Shown: in pieces, positions 47,704 through 56,766 of the stretch
How positions within the stretch are numbered: position 1 is the stretch's first letter
Layout of the letters: the number at the start of each line of letters is the position of its first letter
Assembly: GCA_944375955.1 (NCBI GenBank)
Contig: CALWBE010000036.1
Coordinates: 1-64,000, forward strand
Source of the DNA: an uncultured Clostridia bacterium
Lineage (GTDB): Bacteria > Bacillota > Clostridia > Oscillospirales > CAG-382
Direction of reading: 5' to 3'
Length of the DNA: 64,000 bases
The notes under the pieces: model-generated
Told to the model about the DNA's origin: nothing
The model's database searches: none
The model's input: only the letters and a program-made list of their open reading frames with translations
Made by a program: the position numbers and the translations under genes

Positions 47704-49281
47704 TTATCTTTGACCGAGTTCTCTCATTATGGATTTTATTTGTTCTTCAAGAGTTTTGTCTGATTTTTTAGCTTCTTCGATAAGATATACCGAATCGCAT
47801 ATTGTAGAATGATGCCTTCCTATAAATTTTCCTATTTGCTGATATGTCATATCTGTTAGATTTTTCAAAAGATAACATGATATCTGACGTGCGGTAGTTA
47901 TATTTTTAGCGTGGCTTTTTCCCAGTATATCGTCCCGGCTTATATTTGTATGGCGTGAAACCGTATCGATTATTTTTTCAGGATTTATCTCTATCGGTCC
48001 GGTAATGACATTTCCGACTACGCTGTGTACAAGTTCTTCGGTTATCGGCTGTTTTTTTAAGATTGCGTGAATATTTATATTTTTAAGTATTCCCTCAATC
48101 TGTCTTATGTTTTCCCTTACGTTGTCGGCTATATAATTTACCGCGCTGTTGGGAATTTCAATATTCATATCAATGGCTTTTCGCCTTATTATTGCCGTTC
48201 TTAATTCGGGATCGGGATCTTTTATATCTATAATCGCGCCGGATTCAAAACGCGAGCGTATCCTTTTTTCAAGCACTGCTATATCTTTAGGCGGACGGTC
48301 GCTTACGACTATTATTTGTTTGTTTGCTTCATAAAGGGTGTTAAATGTATGGAAAAATTCAAGCTGAGTCGCTTCTTTTCCGCCTATAAACTGAATGTCA
48401 TCTATCATTAAGATATCTGCGTTGCGGTATTTTTCGCGGAAATCTGCGGTTGTTTTATGTGTTATAGCATCTACAAGCTCAATTGTAAAATCTTCGCTTG
48501 TAGAATAAATTATATTAAATGACGGCCTTGTTTTTTCTATATGATGGGCTATTGCGTATAAAAGGTGAGTTTTTCCTATTCCGGGAGGACCGTATAAAAA
48601 AAGGGGATTGCATTGAGCTGCCGGATATTGAGCTACTGAAAAACAGGTTGCATATGCCATCCGGTTTGAATCGCCTACCACAAAGTTTTCAAAGGTATAG
48701 CTCGGACGGTATTCAGGAACCGACTGCGACATGAAAAGCATCCCGTCTTTGCTTCCTAAATCTTCGAGATATTTTATAAGAGATACGTCTTCGAGACTGT
48801 CCTTTTCAGAATTGTATACCTTTGGAAAATAAAGATTATTTTTTGAAAGCCGGAAGGTTTTTGGATGCGATCTCGGCTTTATTGTCTCTGCCGTATCCTG
48901 TTCCTGAGAATAATCCTGACTCAATGAATTATTGGAAAAATTATCTTCCTCTTTTTTCTTTTGTTCTTCAAGCAGCTGTTTTTTTGCTTCTTTTTCAATT
49001 ATCTCAAGATATTGCTCCTCAAAAGAGCGCGTTTCAATAGATATTATACATACTTTTACTTCAAAACCTATTATGTCTTTCAGTGCCTGTTCAAGAATAT
49101 CCATGAAATGAAGTTCTATATTCTTTTTTTTGAAATCATTTGTAGTCTGAAGATATACTTTGTCGTCTATCAGTTTTTGAAGTGAAAGATCACCGAACCA
49201 TAAACTAAAAGTCATTTTGCTTTTTAATCTTTCACCGATAAGCTCTAATACAGACGGCCAAATTTCGGATTCCAGCGACAT
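47704..49281 (-). CDS. dnaA: chromosomal replication initiator DnaA
   Basis: DnaA binds and melts the origin. The 525 residues have domain I (SLESEIWPSVLELIGERL), a Lys/Glu/Ser-rich domain II linker to about residue 185, and an AAA+ domain with LFLYGPPGIGKTHLLYAIAHH and ILMIDDIQFIGGKEATQ. Domain IV carries TTARQISCYLLKNLTDMTYQ. Its recognition motif reads IGKFIGRHHST, one residue shorter than the usual IG..FGGRDHST and with His490 in place of the base-contacting Asp. AAAGGAGG precedes the ATG at 49281. Transcription comes from a clear promoter at 49332-49360. Confidence 0.97.
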   Translation of the reverse strand: MSLESEIWPSVLELIGERLKSKMTFSLWFGDLSLQKLIDDKVYLQTTNDFKKKNIELHFMDILEQALKDIIGFEVKVCIISIETRSFEEQYLEIIEKEAKKQLLEEQKKKEEDNFSNNSLSQDYSQEQDTAETIKPRSHPKTFRLSKNNLYFPKVYNSEKDSLEDVSLIKYLEDLGSKDGMLFMSQSVPEYRPSYTFENFVVGDSNRMAYATCFSVAQYPAAQCNPLFLYGPPGIGKTHLLYAIAHHIEKTRPSFNIIYSTSEDFTIELVDAITHKTTADFREKYRNADILMIDDIQFIGGKEATQLEFFHTFNTLYEANKQIIVVSDRPPKDIAVLEKRIRSRFESGAIIDIKDPDPELRTAIIRRKAIDMNIEIPNSAVNYIADNVRENIRQIEGILKNINIHAILKKQPITEELVHSVVGNVITGPIEINPEKIIDTVSRHTNISRDDILGKSHAKNITTARQISCYLLKNLTDMTYQQIGKFIGRHHSTICDSVYLIEEAKKSDKTLEEQIKSIMRELGQR

Positions 49282-49331
49282 TACAAATCCTCCTTTCCGC
49301 AATAATACTCCACAGTAAATATATCCGATAT

Positions 49332-49360
49332 ATTATACCACAAAACGGTTTTTTTTGCAA
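49332..49360 (-). promoter_or_regulatory. promoter of dnaA
   Basis: On the minus strand TTGCAA (49355-49360) and TATAAT (49332-49337) have 17-base spacing. The leader to the dnaA start is about 45 bases. Classical DnaA boxes are not evident; TGTGGAGTA near 49310 is a poor match. Confidence 0.78.
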
Positions 49361-49414
49361 GTGTTTTCCTATTATAATATACCTGTTATTTTAATACGGC
49401 TTTTTTATGAAAAA

Positions 49415-49457
49415 ACAGCATAACGCTTTTTTATTTACAAAAAAAACGTTATGCTGT
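49415..49457 (-). terminator. intrinsic terminator of the ABC exporter unit
   Basis: ACAGCATAACG (49415-49425) pairs perfectly with CGTTATGCTGT (49447-49457), and the AT-rich loop (TTTTTT...AAAAAA) can extend the stem. On the minus strand TTTTTT follows, ending the exporter operon. It separates that operon from dnaA. Confidence 0.88.
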
Positions 49458-49484
49458 AATTCTTATTTTTTATTTAATAAATTT

Positions 49485-51488
49485 TTAGTCGAGTTCGGCT
49501 TTTCCGGTATAAAGCTCGTAATATCTGCCGTGAAGAGCAAGAAGATCTTCGTGGCTTCCTCGCTCGATAATTTCTCCTTTTTCAAGAACCATTATGGCGT
49601 TGGAGTTTCTTACCGTTGAAAGACGGTGAGCTATTACAAATGTGGTGCGGTTTTTCATAAGTCTGTCCATACCGTGTTCTATATGACGTTCTGTTCTTGT
49701 ATCGACTGAACTTGTCGCTTCGTCGAGCACCAGTATCGGAGCTTTTGACAAAGCGGCTCTTGCAATATTAAGCAGCTGTCTTTGTCCTTGTGACAAATTA
49801 GCTCCGTCTCCTTCAAGTACTGTGTCATATCCTTTATCAAGCCTCATAATAAATGAATGAGCACTTGCAGTTTTTGCTGCCTGTTCTACTTCTTCATCTG
49901 TGGCATCAAGTCTGCCGTAACGGATATTTTCCCTCACCGTGCCTGAGAAAAGATGCGTATCCTGAAGAACCATTGCTATATTTGAACGGAGATATTCCAT
50001 TTTTATGTCTTTTATATTTACTCCGTCTATTGTTATTTCTCCCTCTTCAATATCATAAAAACGATTGAGAAGATTAGTTATTGTAGTTTTTCCTGCTCCG
50101 GTTGATCCGACAAAAGCTATTTTTTGTCCGGGTTTTGCATAAAGCGTTATATCTTTAAGAATAGTCTTTCCGGGAACATATCCAAAAGTTACGTGTTTAA
50201 GTTCTACATATCCTTTCATTCCTTCCGGCTTGTCGGAAAAATCGACAGCTTCAGGAGAGTCTTTCGGTTCCTCTTTCTGATCTATTACCGCAAAAACTCT
50301 TTCAGCTCCGGCAAGTGCCGAAAATACGGCGCTCATCTGCTGTGATATGTTGTTTATCGGGAAAGAAAATCTTCTCGAATACTGTGCAAATACCGTAAGA
50401 GCACCCGGCATCATTCCGGCAGTGCACATCAGTATTCCTCCTAATCCTACGGTGAGCGCATAGCTTATCTGTGATGTGTTTCCCATTATGGGACCCATGA
50501 TTCCGCCGTAAAAATTAGCTTTGAACTGTTTATCTCTCAAATCGTCGTTAAGTGTTGAAAATTCTTCTATTGAATCGTTTTCGTGATTAAATACCTTTAT
50601 AACTTTCTGACCGGATACCGTTTCTTCGATATATCCGTTTATGGCTCCGAGAGCAGCCTGTTGACCTATGTAATATTTACGGCTCTTACCTGCTATTATC
50701 ATACCGCCTTTGGCGAAAATAGGTACGAAAAATACAGTGACAAGTGTCAGCCATATATTTGTGGTTATCATGAACACAAAGGTTCCTATAAGCGTTACAA
50801 GACCTGATATCACAGAGACAAGAGAGTTGTCAAGCATTGTTCCTATATTGTCCACATCGTTTGTAAAACGGCTCATTATTTCACCGGTAGGGTTATTGTC
50901 GAAATATTTTATAGGCAGTTTCTGCAGCTTGCCGAACAGATCGTTTCTTATCTGTTCTATAGAATTCTGTGATACCGTTATCATAAGTCTGCTTTGCATA
51001 TAGTTTGAAATTACTTCTACTATGTATACGGAAAGCAGTATTATAAGAGCTACTGCAATATACAGCATAACTTCGCCGAAATCTCCGTATTTTGTAAAAT
51101 CGATTATTTGCCTTAACGGTCTTTCAACAAAATTCATGACAGATGTTATAACACTGTCAGAAAGTTTTTCCATTGTGCTGAGACTTTCGGAAGATATGCC
51201 TATTTGTATAGAAAGACGGTTTATGATAGGCGCAAGCATAAAGGATCCTATAAGTCCTGAAACCGATGTCAGAAGCATAAAGAAAAGAACTGCTACAAGT
51301 CTGAATTTATATTTTCCGACATATTTAAAAAGTCTTTTTATAGTATTTTTTGTGTTTTTGGGTTTGCCTTTTTCATGTGCGGCCCTTCTTCCGCCGGGAC
51401 CGCCTCCGGGACCGCCGAATCCCATGCCTCTTGACGCGGATGCGGAGGAATTATATTGTTTTTGAAGTTCGCTTAATGATCTTGCCAT
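49485..51488 (-). CDS. ABC exporter, half-transporter with canonical catalytic site
   Basis: One half of a heterodimeric type IV ABC exporter, probably exporting drugs or lipids. A 60-residue glycine-rich N-terminal leader (GGPGGGPGGRR) precedes six membrane helices (about 65-380). The ATPase has Walker A FVGSTGAGKTTITNLLNRF, the unusual signature LSQGQRQLLNIARAAL (canonical is LSGGQ) and Walker B ILVLDEATSSVDTRTE, with catalytic Glu. AGGAGGGC in the end of the previous gene serves its ATG. It starts five bases after the partner gene and ends at a strong terminator. Confidence 0.92.
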   Translation of the reverse strand: MARSLSELQKQYNSSASASRGMGFGGPGGGPGGRRAAHEKGKPKNTKNTIKRLFKYVGKYKFRLVAVLFFMLLTSVSGLIGSFMLAPIINRLSIQIGISSESLSTMEKLSDSVITSVMNFVERPLRQIIDFTKYGDFGEVMLYIAVALIILLSVYIVEVISNYMQSRLMITVSQNSIEQIRNDLFGKLQKLPIKYFDNNPTGEIMSRFTNDVDNIGTMLDNSLVSVISGLVTLIGTFVFMITTNIWLTLVTVFFVPIFAKGGMIIAGKSRKYYIGQQAALGAINGYIEETVSGQKVIKVFNHENDSIEEFSTLNDDLRDKQFKANFYGGIMGPIMGNTSQISYALTVGLGGILMCTAGMMPGALTVFAQYSRRFSFPINNISQQMSAVFSALAGAERVFAVIDQKEEPKDSPEAVDFSDKPEGMKGYVELKHVTFGYVPGKTILKDITLYAKPGQKIAFVGSTGAGKTTITNLLNRFYDIEEGEITIDGVNIKDIKMEYLRSNIAMVLQDTHLFSGTVRENIRYGRLDATDEEVEQAAKTASAHSFIMRLDKGYDTVLEGDGANLSQGQRQLLNIARAALSKAPILVLDEATSSVDTRTERHIEHGMDRLMKNRTTFVIAHRLSTVRNSNAIMVLEKGEIIERGSHEDLLALHGRYYELYTGKAELD

Positions 51489-51492
51489 TTCC

Positions 51493-53271
51493 TCAGCCCT
51501 CCTTTGTGTTTACGGCAGTTTCTTTTTCTGATCCGGAAGACGTACGCCCGTCTGTTTGTGAAATATATATCTCGCGGTATTCTTCGTTATTTGCAAGCAG
51601 TTCGTCATGAGTGCCTATGCCGGTTATTTTTCCTTCGTTCATTACGACTATCATATCTGCGTCTTTTACCGAGCTTATACGCTGAGCAATTATTATTTTT
51701 GTCGTGTCGCGCAGACCTGTGCGGAACTGTTCGCGTATTTTCGCTTCGGTTGCAGTGTCAACAGCGCTTGTCGAGTCGTCGAGAATTAAAATCTTAGGCT
51801 TTTTAAGCAGAGCGCGAGCTATGCACAAACGCTGTTTCTGTCCGCCTGAAACATTGACGCCCCCCTGTTCAAGCTCAGTTTTATATCCGTCCTTAAAACT
51901 TCTTACGAATCCGTCGGCCTGAGCGCTTTCGGCAGCTGCAGCAACCTCTTCGTCGGTGGCGTTTTCATCGCCCCAGCGGAGATTATCTTCTATTGTGCCG
52001 GAAAACAGCACATTTTTCTGCAAAACCATTCCGACGCCTTCACGCAGGTTATAAAGGCTGTAATCTTTTACGTTTATGCCGTCTATTAAAACTTCTCCCT
52101 CATCGGCGTCATAAAGACGGGGAATAAGTGAAACAAGCGTTGTTTTTCCGCATCCGGTCGAGCCTATTATGCCAACGATGCTTCCGGCTTTTATTTTAAG
52201 GTTTATATTATCAAGCACACAGTCCTCGCTGTTTTTAAAATAGCGGAAGGAAATATTGCGGAATTCTATATCGCCTTTAGTGATAGTTTTTTCGGGAAGC
52301 GAACAGTTATCATCGGTTATGTCTATTTTTTCGTCAAGAACTTCGCCTATACGCTTTGTACTTGCCATCGCACGTGAAGTAAACATAAACATCATGGTAA
52401 GCATCATCAAAGACATAAGTATCTGATTTACATATGACAAAAACTGTGAAAGATCTCCGGGGAGCATCTGCGTATCGCCCAGTACAAGCTTTGATCCTAT
52501 CCATACTACGGCGGCGATTGTGACATTCATAAAAAGTGTCATTACGGGACCTGTTAAAATCATTATTTTATATGCTGAAAGTCCGGTCTTTTTCAGATCT
52601 CCGTTAGCGGTTCTAAACTTTTCGTTTTCAAAATCTTCGCGCACAAATGATTTTACAACGCGGATATTTGACACGCTTTCCTGAACAGTTGAATTTAGTT
52701 TATCCACCTTTTCCTGTACCTTTGTAAATCGGGGAAAAGCATTTCCTATTACAAAGGATATGGATATAAGCATCAGGGGTATTGTTATTATAAATACTAC
52801 AGACAACGAAGGCCTTAAAGATATCGCCATTATAAGCGCTCCTATAAGCATTCCCGGAGAACGCAGACACATACGCAGAAGCATGTTGATAAAGTTCTGC
52901 ACCTGTGTTATGTCATTTGTCAGCCTTGTTACAAGAGAACCTGTAGAAAATTTATCTATATTTGCAAATGAAAATTTCTGTACCTTCTCATAAACATCCC
53001 GACGAATGTCATTTGCATAGTTTACAGATGCCTTTGCTCCGAAATACGCGCCGCCTACTCCTCCTGCCATCATTAAAATTGCGGTAAGAATCATAAGGCC
53101 TGCAGCTGCTAAAGATTTTGCGGGAGTAAGAGTTCCTTCAGCCGCTGAATTTATTATCATTCCCAAAAACATGGGCATTAAGACTTCTCCCAAAACCTCC
53201 ACGATCATACATATCGGTCCAAGTATAAAGTATAATTTATACGGTTTTGCATAGTTTAACCAGCGTTTCAA
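51493..53271 (-). CDS. ABC exporter, half-transporter with degenerate catalytic site
   Basis: The partner of the following gene. Six membrane helices (about residues 15-310) precede an ATPase with GSTGCGKTTLVSLIPRLYD, a canonical NVSGGQKQRLCIARALL signature and Walker B ILILDDSTSAVDTATE. Asp replaces the catalytic Glu there. In heterodimers of the TM287/288 type, one of the two composite sites is degenerate, and the pairing of this Asp with the partner's LSQGQ signature fits that model. The start is TTG 53271, with GAAAGGA upstream. It lies 53 bases downstream of the MarR gene, which likely controls the operon. Confidence 0.92.
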   Translation of the reverse strand: MKRWLNYAKPYKLYFILGPICMIVEVLGEVLMPMFLGMIINSAAEGTLTPAKSLAAAGLMILTAILMMAGGVGGAYFGAKASVNYANDIRRDVYEKVQKFSFANIDKFSTGSLVTRLTNDITQVQNFINMLLRMCLRSPGMLIGALIMAISLRPSLSVVFIITIPLMLISISFVIGNAFPRFTKVQEKVDKLNSTVQESVSNIRVVKSFVREDFENEKFRTANGDLKKTGLSAYKIMILTGPVMTLFMNVTIAAVVWIGSKLVLGDTQMLPGDLSQFLSYVNQILMSLMMLTMMFMFTSRAMASTKRIGEVLDEKIDITDDNCSLPEKTITKGDIEFRNISFRYFKNSEDCVLDNINLKIKAGSIVGIIGSTGCGKTTLVSLIPRLYDADEGEVLIDGINVKDYSLYNLREGVGMVLQKNVLFSGTIEDNLRWGDENATDEEVAAAAESAQADGFVRSFKDGYKTELEQGGVNVSGGQKQRLCIARALLKKPKILILDDSTSAVDTATEAKIREQFRTGLRDTTKIIIAQRISSVKDADMIVVMNEGKITGIGTHDELLANNEEYREIYISQTDGRTSSGSEKETAVNTKEG

Positions 53272-53324
53272 ATACAGTTCATCCTTTCGGTATTAGATTA
53301 TTATATTATTTTTGCCGCCTTTTT

Positions 53325-53792
53325 TCAGCACATATGCGGCAGCAGCGTTGCTCCGCTTGATTTTAGATTTTTCTGTATTTTCTCGAGACATTCGGAAAAT
53401 TCTGTAAGCTCTTTATCAGAAATTCCAACAAACATAAGACTGTCTATTTCACTCAGAATGTCTTTTGCTTTTATAAGTATCTCTTTTCCTTTTTCTGACA
53501 ATACGATCCTGTTGCATCTGCTGTCGCCGTCTGATTGGGTCTTTTCTAAATATCCCGCAGCTTCAAGCTTCTTTATGGTTACGGCTACTGTCGCCGCGGA
53601 AATGTCAAGCTTTTCAGCTATCTGCCTTTGCGTCGGAGGCTCGCTGAAACTTGATATGCAGGCAAGCATGATATGCTGACTGCGATGTAAATTCAGATCG
53701 CTCATGCGCATTTCTACAAGACTCCTGTGAAGCCTGTCGGTATGAATAAAAAAACGTACAAGCTCATGTGGTGACGGTTTTTTCTCACTCAA
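53325..53792 (-). CDS. MarR-family transcriptional repressor
   Basis: A 155-residue winged-helix regulator with the family core RQIAEKLDISAATVAVTIKKLEAAG and the wing DGDSRCNRIVLSEKGKE. It opens the operon with the two ABC half-transporters, so it most likely represses them and itself, with ligands acting as inducers. Two SlyA/MarR-type palindromes overlap its promoter. The start is TTG 53792, with AAAGGAGT ten bases upstream. Confidence 0.92.
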   Translation of the reverse strand: MSEKKPSPHELVRFFIHTDRLHRSLVEMRMSDLNLHRSQHIMLACISSFSEPPTQRQIAEKLDISAATVAVTIKKLEAAGYLEKTQSDGDSRCNRIVLSEKGKEILIKAKDILSEIDSLMFVGISDKELTEFSECLEKIQKNLKSSGATLLPHMC

Positions 53793-53824
53793 AATATTTT
53801 ACTCCTTTCTTTGCAAAAAAATAA

Positions 53825-53851
53825 TTAGCACGCTAATATTTAGCACGCTAA
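53825..53851 (-). promoter_or_regulatory. twin MarR/SlyA-type operator
   Basis: TTAGCACGCTAA occurs at 53825-53836 and again at 53840-53851, 15 bases apart. Each is an inverted repeat TTAGC-NN-GCTAA, matching the known SlyA-type half sites. The second copy lies over the predicted transcription start of the marR operon, which is ideal for repression. Confidence 0.85.
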
Positions 53852-53853
53852 TT

Positions 53854-53882
53854 ATTATAGAGTTTTTAAATTTATATGTCAA
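53854..53882 (-). promoter_or_regulatory. perfect promoter of the marR-ABC operon
   Basis: On the minus strand TTGACA (53877-53882) and TATAAT (53854-53859) are separated by exactly 17 bases. The start site should fall near 53847, inside the operator. Confidence 0.9.
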
Positions 53883-53927
53883 GGGGATTTATGAAATTTT
53901 CAGAAAATTTTCACATTTCTAAAAAAA

Positions 53928-55646
53928 TCATTCTTTTTCGAGTTCCTTAAGCTCAGCGTCAAGCGAACTGTCTTCGCTGCTTCGCTGATAACCTATAATA
54001 TTTACGCTGTCGCGCTGGAAAGCCTGAGGCGGCGAATCGGATTTTGAATCGAGCCTGACTTTTACTATGCCTTTTAAAGGATTTGTTTCAACTACGACGC
54101 CTCTGCCTTCGGGTGTTTGAACGATAGCGTCGACTTTCGGAGTGCGCTCGTATTCCTGCTGATAAACCTCGTCTTCATATCTAAGACAGCAGAGAAGTCT
54201 GCCGCATGTGCCGGAAATTTTTGACGAACTTAAAGACAGACTTTGATCTTTTGCCATTTTTATCGACACCTGTGCGAATTCTCCGAGAAATGTGCTGCAG
54301 CACAGCGGGCGTCCGCATATGCCGAGTCCGCCTATGAATTTTGCTTCATCCCGCACACCCACCTGCCGAAGTTCAATTCTTGTACGGAATACTGATGCCA
54401 GTTCTTTTACCAGCTCACGGAAATCTATACGGTTTTCAGCCGCAAAATAAAACAGCAATTTTGTGTTGTCAAATGTGTATTCTACTCCGACAAGAGTCAT
54501 TTGCAGGCCAAGTTTGTCAATTTTTTCTTTAAACACAGCTTCAGCCTGTTTTTCAAGACTTTTATTGGCTTCAAGTCTTTCTTTATCCTCTTTTGTGGCT
54601 ATTCTTATTATTTTTTTCAAAGGAGCTACTACATTTTCCGAAGGTATAAAACGGTTTGATATCGCAGTAAAACCATATTCGAGTCCTCGTGCAGTTTCAA
54701 CGATTACGGGAGTTCCGTATTCTACCTTTTCTCCGTCCGGATCAAAATAATATATTTTTCCCGCTTCTTTGAATCTGACTCCGATTATTTCCGATTTTCC
54801 TTCTTTTTCTTCTTCTGTAAGCTCGGGTTTTATATTTTTTGGAGGGTATATCTGATCACGCAGCGGAATGGCTTTTGAATAGTCGATTTTCTCTTCCGGC
54901 TCCGGTTGTTCTGATTCTGTAAAATCATGTGCAATCTTTGATGAGAATGAACCGGGCAAGAACCCGAGATCGTTCAATACTGACGGAGCTGTAGATGTGT
55001 TCTTATTGCTCTGCCTTTCTTTTCCGCCGTTAAGTTTTTTTTCTTGACTCTGACGTGAATGCTCTTTTGCCGAACGGTTTTCTTTTGCATTTTTTTCACG
55101 CATAGATGCGATTTTTTCATTCTTTGCCGAATTCGGCTGCTGTTTCTTTTGCTCGCCGCGCAGGTTTTGATCGCGAAGTTTTTCTGTTCGCGGTTTTTGG
55201 CTGTAATTTCTTGAACGGTGATCTCTATCTGCGGATTTTTGTTCTGTTAAATTTGAAGCTGAAGGAATTGTTTTGATTTCAGCCGCTGCTGAAGAGTCAT
55301 TTCTTGCAGCTGCCTGTTTTTTAGAAAACTGTCTGCCGTGCTTTTGCTTTTTTTCCGGAAGATCACGCCGTATATCATTTTTTTCGCCGTTTTTACTTCT
55401 GGCGTTTTTATCCGGCTCTTGTTCGTGCGGATGCGGCTTCGTGTGCGTGGAAGGCTTGGAAGGCTTGCTTTGTTTTTGGTCGGGTTTCTTTGCCGGCTCG
55501 CGATTCTCGGTTTTTTCCCGCCCGTTTTCGTTGTTTCCGGCAAGCAGGCTTTTTTTCTTTCCGAATTTCGGAGGAGAAATCAAAAACCCTTTTTTTGTCA
55601 CTATTTCACTGTCGCCGGGCTTTGTATTCCTGTCTTTCTTTTCCAT
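53928..55646 (-). CDS. ricT: RicT/YaaT (PSP1-domain) protein with long basic N-terminal extension
   Basis: RicT works with RicA and RicF on RNase Y-dependent mRNA processing in Bacillus, and the complex carries Fe-S clusters. The C-terminal 285 residues are the usual protein: EIIGVRFKEAGKIYYFDPDG, then the cysteine motifs GICGRPLCC and SGTCGRLLCC. About 285 additional N-terminal residues are Lys/Asn/Gln/Glu-rich, repetitive and probably disordered. The gene is next to holB, as in other Firmicutes. AAGAAAGG precedes the ATG. ricA and ricF are not in the window. Confidence 0.9.
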   Translation of the reverse strand: MEKKDRNTKPGDSEIVTKKGFLISPPKFGKKKSLLAGNNENGREKTENREPAKKPDQKQSKPSKPSTHTKPHPHEQEPDKNARSKNGEKNDIRRDLPEKKQKHGRQFSKKQAAARNDSSAAAEIKTIPSASNLTEQKSADRDHRSRNYSQKPRTEKLRDQNLRGEQKKQQPNSAKNEKIASMREKNAKENRSAKEHSRQSQEKKLNGGKERQSNKNTSTAPSVLNDLGFLPGSFSSKIAHDFTESEQPEPEEKIDYSKAIPLRDQIYPPKNIKPELTEEEKEGKSEIIGVRFKEAGKIYYFDPDGEKVEYGTPVIVETARGLEYGFTAISNRFIPSENVVAPLKKIIRIATKEDKERLEANKSLEKQAEAVFKEKIDKLGLQMTLVGVEYTFDNTKLLFYFAAENRIDFRELVKELASVFRTRIELRQVGVRDEAKFIGGLGICGRPLCCSTFLGEFAQVSIKMAKDQSLSLSSSKISGTCGRLLCCLRYEDEVYQQEYERTPKVDAIVQTPEGRGVVVETNPLKGIVKVRLDSKSDSPPQAFQRDSVNIIGYQRSSEDSSLDAELKELEKE

Positions 55647-55708
55647 TTATGTTACCTTTCTTGTTTTTTTGTCTTTTTTGCCGTTTATTTATATTTTTTG
55701 TTTTTTTC

Positions 55709-56713
55709 TTATTTTCTTACGGATGTAAAAAGTTCGGCAAGTATGGATGAAACATTTCCTGCCGTTTGCAGTCTTTCCGCCGCGCGTGAAAATGCTTCGT
55801 ATATTTCTATTGCGCGGCGCAGAGATATATTGTTTTTTGCTTTTTCAAAATCTTTTTCGTTTTCAAAAATGAAAAGTTCGGCGCCGCTGTCTTTTTTTGA
55901 TACCGCTATATCGCGTGCCGCTGCCGCCATCACACAGATTACCGTAAATAGTTCATCCTTGCCTTGCGGCAGATATTCTTCGGTAAGAGGCTGCTTTTCA
56001 GAAAAAAAGCTCCTGACAGTATCATATGCGGAATTTACTGTCTTTATTTCAGATTCGTCAAGTTCTATCTTGTCAAAAATGCTCTGTATTTTTGCCGCGC
56101 GTTTTAATGTATCTGCCGTAATGCCGGGAAATTTTTCCTTATATATATTATAGATCTCTTCCGTCGAGCTTTTGCCGAGAGTATGGCACTGCGCTCTCGA
56201 AACGACAGTTGGGAGCAAAAGTTCTTTTGACGGAGCAAGCAGAAAGAAAACTGTGTTTTCCGGTGGCTCTTCGAGAATTTTGAGCAGAGCGTTTTGAGCA
56301 TTTACATTCATTTTTTCGCTTTCGCTTATTATATATATATGCCAATCACATTCAGCAGGCATGATATAGGCGTCTTTCCTTAAATTTCTTACAGTATCTA
56401 CTTTTATTTCGGCCCGCGCTTTTCCGGACTCTTTCTCCGGATATATAATTTTTATATCAGTGTGTTCTCCGCTTATAACCTTGAGGCAGTCAGTGCATTT
56501 CATACATGGCAAAAGATCGGTTCCGATATTGCGGCAGACCGCCGAACATGCGGCAGTTTGCGCGCATCTTAACCTTGACGCTCCGCCCGATCCTTCTATT
56601 ATATATGCGTGCGCGGCAGTTTTATTTTTAAGCGCCGATATCAGATCTTTTAAAACGCGTTCTTCTCCGGCGCTGATTTCGGATTTATTATTTATATTTG
56701 CGTCTGAAAGCAT
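55709..56713 (-). CDS. holB: DNA polymerase III subunit delta-prime (HolB)
   Basis: A clamp-loader subunit of AAA+ type. The product is 334 residues from ATG 56713, with GGAGAGCC directly upstream. The nucleotide loop reads EGSGGASRLRCAQ and lacks the lysine of a true P-loop, as is normal for delta-prime. Four cysteines (CRN, CMKCTDC) form the zinc module near residue 60. KILEEPPENTVFFLLA and VVSRAQCHTL match the family. ricT follows after 62 bases. Confidence 0.92.
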   Translation of the reverse strand: MLSDANINNKSEISAGEERVLKDLISALKNKTAAHAYIIEGSGGASRLRCAQTAACSAVCRNIGTDLLPCMKCTDCLKVISGEHTDIKIIYPEKESGKARAEIKVDTVRNLRKDAYIMPAECDWHIYIISESEKMNVNAQNALLKILEEPPENTVFFLLAPSKELLLPTVVSRAQCHTLGKSSTEEIYNIYKEKFPGITADTLKRAAKIQSIFDKIELDESEIKTVNSAYDTVRSFFSEKQPLTEEYLPQGKDELFTVICVMAAAARDIAVSKKDSGAELFIFENEKDFEKAKNNISLRRAIEIYEAFSRAAERLQTAGNVSSILAELFTSVRK

Positions 56714-56766
56714 GGCTCTCCGTTCCAATAATATTTTTGAACAATATATGTATATTCATACGAAAA

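Noticed and set aside
49303-49345. DnaA boxes in the dnaA promoter
   Set aside because: TGTGGAGTA and TGTGGTATAA have two or more differences or an insertion relative to TGTGGATAA, so I do not call them.
55338-56153. Open frame of 271 codons, hydrophobic, on the plus strand
   Set aside because: It lies opposite ricT and holB. The hydrophobic look comes from the Lys-rich opposite strand (AAA read as TTT).
56213-56713. Missing P-loop lysine in HolB as evidence of a broken gene
   Set aside because: Delta-prime subunits normally lack a working P-loop, so this is expected.
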